A stretch of DNA of 38,815 nucleotides from contig CAMULB010000007.1 in NCBI GenBank assembly GCA_947089585.1, forward strand, positions 1 through 38,815, written 5' to 3'. Position numbers and translations under genes: made by a program. Below, piece after piece: positions 29,256-35,063 of this stretch (position 1 is its first letter; each line of letters begins with the position of its first letter). The DNA is from an uncultured Lachnospiraceae bacterium. GTDB taxonomy: Bacteria; Bacillota; Clostridia; Lachnospirales; Lachnospiraceae. The notes under the pieces were generated by a model that saw only the letters and a list, made by a program, of their open reading frames with translations, searched no databases and was not told the origin of the DNA.

Positions 29256-29789
29256 TTACGATTTCGGTTCTTCATCCGTTTGCAGAGATTTCGTCTGCTT
29301 CTTTAACCGTTCTGACTTTTCCAGAATAATCTGTTCCCGTTTCTTCTTGTGCCGCTCATGCAGGTGATTCCAGTCATGGTTGGTAACAAAGATACTGTTC
29401 CCATCTTCATTCGTCGGAAGGTCAAGGTATTTTTTCATTGCAAACAATACAGCAATGCTGACAATACTGATAAAATCCTCAAAAACGGTTGTGTGCTCAA
29501 TGATCATATGTCTCGCTACCAGAAAGGTCAAGACCTCCAGTACCGTATTGGCATTGGGATGACACAGCAGCTTTAAAAATTCTATGCCGATTAGTATATT
29601 GAAAACATAACCGATAAAAACGAGAAATGAGCCGTGTTCAAAGCGAGTATTGAGAAACTCCGTGAACGGACCCCAAAGAGAAATTGTTGCAATTAAAATC
29701 GCAATTAAAACGATCACAGCTGTGATTAATTCCATGATATCACTGGCATCGTAGATCAAGTCACGAATTTTCTTCCATACATTGTTCAT
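29256..29789 (-). CDS. PsiE-like small membrane protein
   Basis: A 177-residue protein with four hydrophobic segments (about residues 18-40, 52-70, 82-98 and 105-120) and a charged, Lys/Glu-rich cytoplasmic tail. The central stretch IGIEFLKLL...VLEVLTFLVARHMIIEHTTVFEDFISIVSIAVLFAMKKYL resembles the phosphate-starvation-inducible PsiE family, whose biochemical role is not established. It is a single-gene unit with its own terminator, transcribed against the replication fork. In many Firmicutes dnaX would stand near this position next to the SRP RNA; here it does not. Confidence 0.5.
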   Translation of the reverse strand: MNNVWKKIRDLIYDASDIMELITAVIVLIAILIATISLWGPFTEFLNTRFEHGSFLVFIGYVFNILIGIEFLKLLCHPNANTVLEVLTFLVARHMIIEHTTVFEDFISIVSIAVLFAMKKYLDLPTNEDGNSIFVTNHDWNHLHERHKKKREQIILEKSERLKKQTKSLQTDEEPKS

Positions 29790-29865
29790 ATTGATTCCCC
29801 CAAATGAAAGCTGAACATGGAACGTACAAATTCTAACAGATTACAGAAAAATCCCCCATAAATCA

Positions 29866-30134
29866 AATCCGAGCGCTCTGCTTTGAATAACGGCCACGGA
29901 CGTTACTCTTACAGTTAGCTCTGCTCAGGCACCCTCACGGCACACGAAAGGTTCTGCTTAGTGCTGCTGTATTCCTACCCTGACACGGTTCACAGATTTC
30001 CGTTGCGTAAGACCCAAGCTTCAACGCCACTTATAAGAGGCAGCCCCGCAGCCAATTACCCGGGGCAGAGCATCACTCCAACTATAGCGGATTGTTGGTA
30101 CAGGGCACCGCTAACGCCCCAGCTGCTCGGAGCC
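29866..30134 (-). ncRNA. ffs: Signal recognition particle RNA, long Gram-positive type
   Basis: The minus strand contains the SRP domain IV core: TGTCAGGGTAGGAATACAGCAGCA (29978-30001 region), with the GGAA tetraloop-side and the AGCAGC symmetric-loop motifs that bind Ffh. The ends pair (CCGAGC near 30130 with GCTCGG near 29869), giving about 269 nt, the size of Bacillus scRNA with an Alu domain. It has a consensus promoter and follows tadA, as in other Firmicutes. Exact ends are estimated from pairing. Confidence 0.85.
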
Positions 30135-30137
30135 TTA

Positions 30138-30166
30138 AGTATACCTTGTTTTTATGAAAAAGTCAA
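30138..30166 (-). promoter_or_regulatory. SRP RNA promoter
   Basis: Minus strand -35 TTGACT (30166-30161), 17-bp spacer, -10 TATACT (30143-30138), just upstream of the estimated 5' end. The -35 hexamer overlaps the stop codon of tadA. Confidence 0.85.
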
Positions 30167-30651
30167 CCTTTCAAAGAATGTTTCTGCTCATTTTTCTTAA
30201 AAATACGAAGTTCCCGAAAAAATTCTGACAACATATGCGAGCATTCGTCCTCCAGTACCCCCTTTTTTAATTCTGCCTGATGGTTGAATGCAGACATTTG
30301 CAGCAGGTTGAGAACAGAGCCGGCGCATCCTGCCTTGGGGTTCATACTTCCAATCACGACTTTGCTGACGCGGGCCTGAATGATGGCGCCTGCACACATT
30401 TGACAGGGTTCTAATGTAATGTAGATCGTACACCCTTCCAGCCGCCAATCCCCTAGCTTTTTACTGGCTCGTTTGATGGCGATTAATTCTGCGTGAGCCA
30501 ATGTGTTTTTGTCTGTATTTCTCCGGTTGTATCCCCTGGCAAGGATCTTGCCCTCGTATACGATCACGCAGCCGATGGGTACTTCCCGCAGCGCATAAGC
30601 TTTTTTTGCCTGGCGAATTGCTTCTTTCATATATTGCTCATCTTGATCCAT
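30163..30651 (-). CDS. tadA: tRNA-specific adenosine deaminase TadA
   Basis: Start ATG 30651 (MDQDEQYMKEAIRQAKKA) behind AAAGGAA; 162 residues. The reading frame runs further upstream, but that part is not conserved. The zinc-deaminase motif is complete: H53-A-E55 in LAHAELIAI, and P82-C-x-x-C86 in LEPCQMCAGA. The family's tRNA-specific VPIGAV-like start (REVPIGCVIV) and the C-terminal ELRIFKK are also present. It converts A34 of tRNA-Arg(ACG) to inosine and is normally essential. It precedes the SRP RNA gene, a conserved arrangement. Confidence 0.95.
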   Translation of the reverse strand: MDQDEQYMKEAIRQAKKAYALREVPIGCVIVYEGKILARGYNRRNTDKNTLAHAELIAIKRASKKLGDWRLEGCTIYITLEPCQMCAGAIIQARVSKVVIGSMNPKAGCAGSVLNLLQMSAFNHQAELKKGVLEDECSHMLSEFFRELRIFKKNEQKHSLKG

Positions 30652-30754
30652 AGAACCGTTCCTTTCGTTGGTTATATTATCAGTATAACAAAGAAAAGAA
30701 AAAACGTCGATTATTTTGGAACAAATTATTTTGGTATATTTGGATAGGAAATGG

Positions 30755-30901
30755 TATAATATGAAAATGATACCGCGCCGAGTGAAGCGGGTGTGTATTT
30801 CCGCAAAAGGGGTCTGAAACACTTGCGGATAAATTATGGTAAAGACTGTCAGAAAAAGAAATAATCCTGTACTGTGTACGGCGCAAAAGGAGAATCAGAC
30901 A
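30755..30901 (+). promoter_or_regulatory. Promoter and possibly structured leader of nrdG
   Basis: An extended -10, TGGTATAAT (core 30755-30760), predicts transcription from about 30767, leaving a leader of about 135 nt. In it GCGCCG (30775-30780) is the exact complement of CGGCGC (30879-30884), which sits directly before the AAAAGGAG ribosome binding site. Inside that, TCCGCAA (30800-30806) pairs with TTGCGGA (30823-30829). A competing short hairpin ACCGC/GCGGT-like (30772-30792) shares bases with the outer helix. This is the shape expected of a switch, but it does not match any riboswitch class I know. Confidence 0.35.
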
Positions 30902-31594
30902 ATGAATATACAGGGATTTCAAAAAACAACGCTGTTGGATTATCCAAAGCATGTGGCGGCTACGATATTTATGGGCGGATGTAATTTTCAATGTCCGTTT
31001 TGTCACAACAAAGATTTGGTTCTCTTTCCGCAGCAGAATTCGCCAATGGATTATGAGGAGATTCTCTCTTATCTGAAAAAAAGAAAAAATATATTGGATG
31101 GGGTCTGTATCACGGGCGGAGAACCCTCGCTGCAAGAGCATTTACTGCCATTTCTTGCTTCGATCAAGGAATTGGGTTTGTCAGTCAAATTGGATACCAA
31201 CGGATATCGTCCAGAGATCTTGAAAAGATTATGCAGAGAGCGGGTCGTTGATTATGTGGCGATGGATTTAAAAGGAATACCAGAAAAATATCCAGAGATT
31301 TGTGGGCTCTCAAAGATGGATTTATCGCGGATTTGTGCTTCTGTTTCATTTTTGCTGGAAGGAACGGTGCAGTATGAATTCCGCACCACGGTAATGCGCG
31401 AATTCCATCGGGAGGAGGATTTCAGATTGATTGGAGCGTGGATTTTGGGCGCGGATTCTTATTATCTGCAGAGTTATCAATTATCACCGCAGGTCATTTC
31501 TCCTGTTTTTTCTGCATATACTTTAGAAGAGATGACAAGCTTTGAAAAAATTTTACAGCCGTATGTTTCTCATGTAGAAATTCGCGGTTCTTAA
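30902..31594 (+). CDS. nrdG: Anaerobic ribonucleotide reductase activating protein (NrdG-type radical SAM)
   Basis: A 230-residue radical SAM enzyme from ATG 30902 (MNIQGFQKTTLLDYPKH) behind AAAAGGAG. The frame extends upstream to 30836, but that would include the leader. The 4Fe-4S motif C27-x3-C31-x2-C34 (GGCNFQCPFCHN) and the GGEPSLQ motif are intact. The sequence fits the NrdG2-type family, which generates the glycyl radical on anaerobic class III ribonucleotide reductase or an allied enzyme. No nrdD is in the window, so the partner must be encoded elsewhere; activation of another glycyl radical enzyme remains possible. Confidence 0.85.
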   Translation: MNIQGFQKTTLLDYPKHVAATIFMGGCNFQCPFCHNKDLVLFPQQNSPMDYEEILSYLKKRKNILDGVCITGGEPSLQEHLLPFLASIKELGLSVKLDTNGYRPEILKRLCRERVVDYVAMDLKGIPEKYPEICGLSKMDLSRICASVSFLLEGTVQYEFRTTVMREFHREEDFRLIGAWILGADSYYLQSYQLSPQVISPVFSAYTLEEMTSFEKILQPYVSHVEIRGS

Positions 31595-31651
31595 ATCGAA
31601 GCTGAAAGTGCTGCAGATTTGGATTAGATTCAGTAAAAATGAGGTGAGGGG

Positions 31652-32197
31652 ATGGAACTGTGTTATGAGACAGACCGTTTAATGTTAAGGCTGTTACACG
31701 AAGGGGCTGCACCCGAAGTTTTAAATTTTTATCAGAAAAATCGAGCTGTCTTTGAGGATATTGAACCAGATCGGCCAGAAAATTTTTATACCTTGGAGTA
31801 TCAAACAACCTTGCTGCGCTGTGAATTTCAAATGGCGGTAAAAAGGAATGCACTGCGTTTTTGGATTTTTGAGAAAGAAAATCCAGACCAGGTCATCGGT
31901 ACGGTATCGTTTCAAAATATCGTTCGTTCTGTTTATCAAAATTGTCATATTGGCTATAAATTTGACGAGCAGTACTGGCATCGGGGATATGCGCTGGAGA
32001 GTATCCGTAAAGCGATCGAAGTGATTTTGCCGGAATTTGGATTGCATCGAATTGAAGCGTTTGTACTGCCGGAAAACGAGCCTTCGATTCGTCTTCTGGA
32101 GCGACTGGGATTTCAATCAGAGGGGATCTGCCGCAGCTGTATTTACCTTCATTCCAGCTGGACAGATCACCTGCGCTATAGCTTTATAAATCCATAA
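31652..32197 (+). CDS. GNAT-family N-acetyltransferase, RimJ/RimL-like
   Basis: A 181-residue acetyltransferase. The fold is visible from the N-terminal ETDRLMLRLLHEGAAPEVLNFY, then VIGTVSFQNIV, the acetyl-CoA loop region YWHRGYALESIRKAIEVIL, and HRIEAFVLPENEPSIRLLERLGFQSEG. This pattern is typical of RimJ/RimL-type enzymes that acetylate protein N-termini or small amines; the substrate is not predictable. It follows nrdG by 57 bp, with GAGGTGAGGGG as ribosome binding site, and may share its transcript. Its last 14 bp overlap the end of the convergent gene at 32184. Confidence 0.85.
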   Translation: MELCYETDRLMLRLLHEGAAPEVLNFYQKNRAVFEDIEPDRPENFYTLEYQTTLLRCEFQMAVKRNALRFWIFEKENPDQVIGTVSFQNIVRSVYQNCHIGYKFDEQYWHRGYALESIRKAIEVILPEFGLHRIEAFVLPENEPSIRLLERLGFQSEGICRSCIYLHSSWTDHLRYSFINP

Positions 32198-33443
32198 AAC
32201 GATACCAATAGCCAAATTGCCCTGTTTTTTGTGTACATTTTTTTTCGCTTTTGTATTCTGGAAATCCAAAGATGGCGGCCATAACCTTTTCCTGGCTTTG
32301 AAATACGCCGGGAATGCCAATGAACCACTCCGTTTTTTCCGCTTTTTTCATGCAGCCAAAGATTAAATAGCGATAATTAAAGAATCCATGCAGAAGAAAG
32401 CTGTTGTTGCCGAGATACCAGAAGCGTTTTGGTAAAAGGCGCAGATCCTTTAACTCCATGCGGATGCACAAGATTTCTTCTTCACCTTCAAAAGGCGTTA
32501 AAACCGGGTAATTTTCCAAAATAAACTGCCATTTTTGTTCCCAGGGCTGTTCCTGTTCCGACGAAATTGACTTGAGAACCTTTGGAGAGGTTGGATCTGT
32601 CATCATGGGTTTCAACATTTTCTGAGCAGCAGCTTCGGTGGCTTTCAGTGCCGGGTTTTTCGCTGGCTGAAAGGGAACGGTCTTTGCATTTTCTAAGGGA
32701 TGATTTTGCAATCCTTGCTCTGAGCGGCTGTTTTGCTGGCCGCCGCTATGCTGGTTGTTTTGCTGGCCGCCGCTAAGATGGTTGCTTTGCTGGCCGCCGT
32801 TAAGGTGAGTGTTATGCTGCCCCTGTTCTCCATGGTTGTTCGGTTGGGGGGGTTCTGCTCTTTCACTTTGTTGTCTCTGATTTAAACTGCCGTTAGGCAA
32901 TCCTTGTTCTGAAGCCTGGTGATTCTGGTTGTTTTCACCAGATTTGGGAATGAAAGTCTGCTGTTGTGTCTCTGGATTTTCGGATGATTGATTTAAGGAT
33001 TTCTGTTCTTCGGAATGATCCAATTGCTCAGCCTGTTTTTGTTCTGGTGGGGCAGCAGGGAGAAAGAATTGTTCTCTTACAATCTCCTGATCGTCCCATT
33101 GGCTTGCAAACATCAATTTTTCATTAATGAAAATCAAAAAACCTTTAACCTGTTCTAAAGGATGACCGCTTTGGCAGATATTCTCGCCGTCAACAAGGTA
33201 ACGTCCGTCGCCGACCCCATTTTTGAGCTGCAGCTTGCCAACGGAAATGCCCTCCATGCCATTCTCCTTGCGCACAAACAGATAGACAGGGCAGGAGATT
33301 CCCGTATAGCCGGTTCCTCTTATATGTATTTCAATTTTGCATTTTCCGTTCCGGTTTTCAATTTTCGCAAAACCAATATTGCGGATTTTGTTGTTTTCTT
33401 CATAGAGATTGATATAAGTAACGAACCGTTGAAATTCTGACAT
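32184..33443 (-). CDS. Two-domain protein with repeat-rich linker, DUF6128-like C-terminus
   Basis: A 419-residue protein in three parts. Residues 1-125 form a folded N-terminal domain (MSEFQRFVTYINLYEENNKI... VGKLQLKNGVGDGRY). Residues about 130-270 are a Gln/Gly/Asn-rich disordered linker with 9-residue repeats (GGQQxNxxS). The C-terminal domain, from about 315 (VLTPFEGEEEILCIRMELKDLRLLPKRFWYLGNNSFLLHGFFNYRYLIFG), ends FGYWYRFMDL. I recall such C-termini as DUF6128 in Lachnospiraceae; function is unknown. No signal peptide or membrane helix is visible. It starts behind AAGGAGTC and is transcribed against the fork. The linker may vary in length between strains. Confidence 0.65.
   Translation of the reverse strand: MSEFQRFVTYINLYEENNKIRNIGFAKIENRNGKCKIEIHIRGTGYTGISCPVYLFVRKENGMEGISVGKLQLKNGVGDGRYLVDGENICQSGHPLEQVKGFLIFINEKLMFASQWDDQEIVREQFFLPAAPPEQKQAEQLDHSEEQKSLNQSSENPETQQQTFIPKSGENNQNHQASEQGLPNGSLNQRQQSERAEPPQPNNHGEQGQHNTHLNGGQQSNHLSGGQQNNQHSGGQQNSRSEQGLQNHPLENAKTVPFQPAKNPALKATEAAAQKMLKPMMTDPTSPKVLKSISSEQEQPWEQKWQFILENYPVLTPFEGEEEILCIRMELKDLRLLPKRFWYLGNNSFLLHGFFNYRYLIFGCMKKAEKTEWFIGIPGVFQSQEKVMAAIFGFPEYKSEKKCTQKTGQFGYWYRFMDL
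32731..32811 (-). repeat. Three tandem 27-bp coding repeats
   Basis: Units at 32731-32757, 32758-32784 and 32785-32811 share the core TTGCTGGCCGCCG and code for 9-residue repeats in the linker of the DUF6128-like protein. The two left units differ at only three positions. Confidence 0.85.
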
Positions 33444-33504
33444 AATGACTCCTTAAGATACTTTTTATATCATATGATGGATTTTCTGATTTAGAACTTT
33501 TCTG

Positions 33505-33554
33505 TTGACAAAAGAAAAAATTTGTATTATTATCAATAATAATTACTATTATTG
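33505..33554 (+). promoter_or_regulatory. Promoter and operator of the PerR-like gene
   Basis: -35 TTGACA (33505-33510), 17-bp spacer, -10 TATTAT (33528-33533). Directly after it is an inverted repeat CAATAATA-n5-TATTATTG (33534-33554). Its centre reads TAATAATTACTATTA, one mismatch from a 7-1-7 palindrome. It resembles the PerR box TTATAATNATTATAA and the operator before the rubrerythrin gene, so autoregulation is likely. Confidence 0.65.
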
Positions 33555-33568
33555 ATTGGAGGTATCCT

Positions 33569-33964
33569 ATGATAAAGCGCAGCCGTCAGAGGGAATGCAT
33601 TAAGAGGTTTCTGATGCAGCGCTGTGACCACCCGACAGCCGAGACTGTTTACCTGGGAATTAAAGAAGAATTTCCGAATATCAGCCTTGGCACGGTGTAC
33701 CGCAACCTTTCCCTGCTGGCAGAAATAGGTGAGATTCTTAAGATATCTACCGGCAAAGGAGCAGACCGTTTTGACGCGAATATTCAGCCGCATTATCATT
33801 TCTTCTGTAAGGAGTGCGGCAATGTTCTGGATTTGGAAATGGAGAGCATCGAACATATTAATGTAATTGCCGATCATAAGTTTGAAGGCGAAATAGAAGG
33901 CAGTATTACCCATTTTTTTGGCAAATGTCCAGAGTGCTTAAGAAAAGAAAATGAAATTTTTTAA
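33569..33964 (+). CDS. perR: Fur-family transcriptional regulator, PerR-like
   Basis: A 131-residue Fur-family repressor. The winged helix contains HPTAETVYLGIKEEFPNISLGTVYRNLSLL. The structural zinc site has two CxxC pairs (C80/C83 and C120/C123). The regulatory-metal ligands of PerR align as H21, D69 (in DRFD), H75, H77 (PHYH) and D88. The aspartate after RF is the residue that marks PerR rather than Fur. PerR senses peroxide by metal-catalysed oxidation of its histidines. The neighbouring rubrerythrin gene, a peroxide reductase, has a similar operator, as expected. Start ATG 33569 follows GGAGGT. Confidence 0.8.
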   Translation: MIKRSRQRECIKRFLMQRCDHPTAETVYLGIKEEFPNISLGTVYRNLSLLAEIGEILKISTGKGADRFDANIQPHYHFFCKECGNVLDLEMESIEHINVIADHKFEGEIEGSITHFFGKCPECLRKENEIF

Positions 33965-33972
33965 AAAAGTAG

Positions 33973-34021
33973 TTGACAAACGATTCTTGATATGATATCT
34001 TAATTTCAGTAATTATTACTG
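33973..34021 (+). promoter_or_regulatory. Rubrerythrin promoter with PerR-box-like operator
   Basis: -35 TTGACA (33973-33978), 17-bp spacer, -10 TATCTT (33996-34001), then a perfect 7-1-7 palindrome CAGTAATTATTACTG at 34007-34021, covering the expected transcription start. Its core AGTAATTATTACT resembles the PerR box and the palindrome before the perR-like gene. Confidence 0.7.
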
Positions 34022-34060
34022 ACTTTAAACTATATTATATAACCGAAAGGAAGAACAATT

Positions 34061-34603
34061 ATGAAAAAATTTGTATGTACTGTATGTGGCTATGTTCATG
34101 AAGGAGATGCTGCACCGGAAGCATGTCCGATCTGTAAGGCTCCGGCTGAAAAGTTCAAAGAGCAGGTTGGTGAGAAATCATGGGCAGCAGAGCATGTAGT
34201 AGGCGTAGCCCAGGGCGTTAGCGAAGATATCATTAAAGATCTGAGAGCGAATTTTGAAGGCGAGTGCTCAGAGGTTGGTATGTATCTGGCGATGGCTAGA
34301 GTGGCTCATAGAGAAGGATATCCTGAGATTGGTTTGTACTGGGAGAAGGCTGCCTGGGAAGAGGCTGAGCATGCTGCAAAGTTTGCCGAGCTGTTGGGTG
34401 AGGTTGTTACAGACAGCACCAAGAAGAACCTGGAGATGAGAGTAGACGCTGAGAATGGCGCTACCGCAGGCAAATTTGATCTTGCAAAGCGTGCAAAGGC
34501 TGCGAACCTGGATGCAATCCATGATACCGTGCATGAGATGGCTCGCGATGAAGCAAGACATGGCAAGGCATTTGAAGGTCTGTTAAAGAGATACTTCGGT
34601 TAA
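34061..34603 (+). CDS. rbr: Reverse rubrerythrin (NADH-linked peroxide reductase)
   Basis: A 180-residue protein. An N-terminal rubredoxin-like domain (C6-x2-C9 and C22-x2-C25 in [25 protein letters not shown]) precedes a ferritin-like four-helix di-iron domain with ExxH motifs ([25 protein letters not shown]). The rubredoxin part is at the N-terminus, the reverse of classical rubrerythrin, as in the clostridial reverse rubrerythrins that reduce hydrogen peroxide. It detoxifies peroxide in the cytoplasm of this presumed anaerobe. It is next to the PerR-like regulator gene and has its own PerR-box-like operator and terminator. Confidence 0.92.
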   Translation: MKKFVCTVCGYVHEGDAAPEACPICKAPAEKFKEQVGEKSWAAEHVVGVAQGVSEDIIKDLRANFEGECSEVGMYLAMARVAHREGYPEIGLYWEKAAWEEAEHAAKFAELLGEVVTDSTKKNLEMRVDAENGATAGKFDLAKRAKAANLDAIHDTVHEMARDEARHGKAFEGLLKRYFG

Positions 34604-34641
34604 GAAGAAAAGTTGTAAAACTAATCGTTTTGAGAATTTAG

Positions 34642-34669
34642 GGGTATGTTAGAGCAATCTGACATACCC
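34642..34669 (+). terminator. Rubrerythrin terminator
   Basis: GGGTATGT-T-AGA pairs with TCT-G-ACATACCC (12 bp with one T-G wobble) around loop GCAA, followed by TTATTTTTAT. It lies 39 bp after the rbr stop codon. Confidence 0.88.
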
Positions 34670-34887
34670 TTATTTTTATAAAAAATTTGGTGCTTGGAGT
34701 GTAATTATTTCTTTGCTGGAAATCTTATTCAGCTTTTTAACTGCAATTCCAAATCCTGTTTCATAATATAAGCAGGATTGTTCATGAATGATAATAGAAA
34801 TCTTAAGTGAATTTATATTTAATAAATTCTTTAGACAATATCAATGTAAAATTATTTCTTTGATACGTTGTTTTGTGTAAAATAAAA
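34670..34887. other. AT-rich intergenic sequence without visible features
   Basis: I find no gene, repeat or convincing promoter between the rubrerythrin terminator and the minus-strand terminator at 34888. Confidence 0.5.
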
Positions 34888-34909
34888 GAGAGGGCAACCT
34901 TACCCTCTC
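34888..34909 (-). terminator. Terminator after the left spmA relic
   Basis: GAGAGGG pairs with CCCTCTC (7 bp) around an 8-base loop. On the minus strand it is followed by TTTTATTTTACAC. It lies 10 bp beyond the stop codon of the left spmA relic, as the right spmA fragment has its own terminator, so it is probably the old spmA terminator. Confidence 0.75.
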
Positions 34910-34919
34910 CGTTTCTGAT

Positions 34920-35016
34920 TCATGTCTTACAATACATTATCGCCGCAATCACCAGCCCAATGATAACTATTGGATTTACACTTTCGTACTGACTCCGATA
35001 CGGTTGTATCAAGATA
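34920..35016 (-). pseudogene. spmA: Relic of the 3' end of spmA (left copy)
   Basis: On the minus strand the frame YRSQYESVNPIVIIGLVIAA...MYCKT and a TGA stop at 34920 match the last part of SpmA and the right copy (YRSQYGSVNPTAIVGPAIAA...VYCKLMDR), with an in-frame loss of about 10-12 codons. Upstream of the YRSQY stretch the similarity dies within about 20 bp. It has no start codon and is clearly a decayed fragment. DNA similarity to the right copy continues past the stop into TTACAATACA. It lies between the rubrerythrin unit and the ATPase gene. Confidence 0.75.
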
Positions 35017-35037
35017 AGAAATTTCTTATTATCTAAC

Positions 35038-35058
35038 AGTTTAGTGACAACCTAAACT
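35038..35058. repeat. Inverted repeat beside the left spmA relic
   Basis: AGTTTAG-TGACAAC-CTAAACT, a 7-7-7 inverted repeat that ends 5 bp before the stop codon of the ATPase gene. It contains TTAGTGACA (35041-35049), a 9-mer shared with the repeat at the edge of the right spmA fragment. Confidence 0.6.
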
Positions 35059-35063
35059 AATAC

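Noticed and set aside
30652..30822. Longer TadA N-terminus starting at 30822
   Set aside because: The extra 57 residues are unlike TadA and include the promoter region. The ATG at 30651 has a good ribosome binding site.
30767..30901. Known riboswitch (cobalamin, c-di-GMP, THF, ZTP, fluoride)
   Set aside because: None of the conserved cores I know for these classes is present. It is kept only as an unknown leader candidate.
32731..32811. Short tandem repeats that could suggest a CRISPR array
   Set aside because: The units are contiguous 27-mers in frame with a protein, without spacers between them. There are no cas genes.
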